A stretch of 12,357 bases of DNA from an uncultured Methanobacteriaceae archaeon (GTDB taxonomy: Archaea > Methanobacteriota > Methanobacteria > Methanobacteriales > Methanobacteriaceae): contig CAMYKT010000041.1 in assembly GCA_947259185.1 (NCBI GenBank), forward strand, positions 1 through 12,357, read 5' to 3'. The notes below the pieces were generated by a model. The model was not told where the DNA came from, made no database searches, and was given only the letters and a program-made list of their open reading frames with translations. A program made the position numbers and the translations under genes. Shown here in pieces: positions 11,585 through 12,357 of the stretch (within the stretch, counting starts at the first letter, position 1; the number at the start of each line of letters is the position of its first letter).

Positions 11585-12357
11585 TAATATCACCCATTTA
11601 AAAAATGAAATAGAATCATTAAGTAGATCCTTTGCCTCTAAACAAATCGAAATCTTCCGCTGGCTGCACCAGCACCCGGAACTGGCCTATAAAGAAACAA
11701 AAACCGGAGAGTACATCCGAAACTACCTGGAGAGTCTGCCCGGTATGGAAGTAACTTATGGTGTGGCTAAAACAGGATTAAAAGCGGTACTTAATGGTGG
11801 AAAATCCAGGATTAGTGTGGGTCTCCGGGCAGATATGGATGCCCTCCCGGTAAAAGAAGAAACCGGATTACCCTATGCATCAAAAGTTAAAGCAGATTAT
11901 AATGGTTATGAAACTGATGTATCCCATGTATGTGGCCATGATGCCAACATGGCCATTGCCCTGGGCACCGCCACGGTCCTCAGCCAGTTAAGGGATAAAA
12001 TAAAGGGAAATGTGGTTTTCCTTTTCCAGCCTGCTGAAGAAGGAGCACCTACCGGGGTTGATGGTGGGGCCTTGCAGATGATAAAAGAGGGCGTGCTGCG
12101 CGAACCAGAACTTAAAGCGGTTATAGGTTTACATGCTAATAACACCTGTTATCCCGGTCAGGTTATGGTCCGGGAAGGGGCCACCCATGCCAGTCAGGAC
12201 AGTATATTTATCCGGATTATTGGAGAACAGGCCCATGGTTCACAGCCCTGGAGTGGTAAAGACCCTATTGTGGCAGGTGCATCATTAATTAATTCACTGC
12301 AGACCTTGATTAGCCGGGAGGTGGATTTGCAAAAGGGTGCCGCGGTTATTACCGTGG
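11580..12357 (+). CDS. M20D-family amidohydrolase/metallopeptidase (C-terminus beyond window)
   Basis: At least 259 residues, cut by the right edge; the family is usually about 390-440. Motifs from GTG 11580: RWLHQHPELAYKET (27-40), a typical M20D start; GLRADMDALPVKEETGLPY (81-99); the metal site HVCGHDANMAIALG (116-129), with Cys118, His120 and Asp121 as in HxCGHD; and FQPAEEG (149-155), with the catalytic/metal Glu pair. GLHANN and the dimerisation ('lid') domain with IRIIGEQAHGSQPWSGKDPIVAGASLI follow. Family members hydrolyse N-acyl or peptide-like amide bonds (hippurate, IAA-amino acids, N-acetyl amino acids) with two metal ions in the cytoplasm. It is co-transcribed with the ATPase-GNAT protein: an acetyltransferase beside a deacylase is suggestive but unproven. 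The start is uncertain (see SD entry). The family call is firm. Confidence 0.92.
   Translation, partial: MINITHLKNEIESLSRSFASKQIEIFRWLHQHPELAYKETKTGEYIRNYLESLPGMEVTYGVAKTGLKAVLNGGKSRISVGLRADMDALPVKEETGLPYASKVKADYNGYETDVSHVCGHDANMAIALGTATVLSQLRDKIKGNVVFLFQPAEEGAPTGVDGGALQMIKEGVLREPELKAVIGLHANNTCYPGQVMVREGATHASQDSIFIRIIGEQAHGSQPWSGKDPIVAGASLINSLQTLISREVDLQKGAAVITV

Overview
The window most likely comes from a methanogenic archaeon of the Methanobacterium group. This is an inference from several signs: an AT-rich genome with CCGG-rich coding stretches, Shine-Dalgarno (SD) sites that extend to GGAGGTGAT, BRE/TATA-like promoters of the form TTTTTATATA, poly-T terminators, and the gene content (flavodoxin, small ArsR-like HTH plus membrane-protein pair, VapBC, RsbW-like ATPase fused to GNAT). 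No rRNA, tRNA, insertion sequence or CRISPR array was seen.

Layout. Everything from 1 to about 9580 is on the minus strand and looks accessory. Read in the direction of transcription it contains: (a) a VapBC toxin-antitoxin pair (9582 to 8967), probably leaderless; (b) a DHA2-type MFS exporter (8759 to 7404); (c) a three-gene operon of a GT1/MGT-type glycosyltransferase, a TetR-family regulator and an FrsA/DHPON-hydrolase-like alpha/beta hydrolase (7244 to 4257), with a clear TATA box and a perfect 16-bp palindrome at the expected transcription start; (d) an ArsR-like winged-helix regulator with a small three-helix membrane protein (4063 to 3431), preceded by an inverted repeat; (e) a multi-pass membrane protein with a threefold signature repeat (3081 to 2188), ending in a hairpin plus T12 terminator; (f) an MDR oxidoreductase, a membrane-anchored SAM methyltransferase and a flavodoxin that runs off the left edge (2139 to 1). 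A frameshifted tail of a second MDR oxidoreductase lies between the methyltransferase and the flavodoxin.

The plus strand from 10068 onward is more GC-rich and probably more core-like. It carries an RsbW-like HATPase fused to a GNAT domain and an unassigned C-terminal region, followed 36 bp later by an M20D amidohydrolase that is cut by the right edge. The 485-bp divergent gap between vapB and this pair holds two perfect copies of a 22-bp dyad element on either side of a TATA-like sequence, plus one clear degraded copy and a weaker one.

How the genes may work together. The best candidate for an undescribed system is the TetR-controlled glycosyltransferase/hydrolase operon beside the exporter. 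It looks like a self-regulated unit that modifies (hydrolyses, glycosylates) and perhaps exports a small hydrophobic molecule. The substrate cannot be read from the sequence. A second theme is translation starts: the TetR, ATPase-GNAT and M20 genes all have strong SD sites with no well-spaced ATG, and in each an in-frame ATT or ATC sits where the start would be expected.
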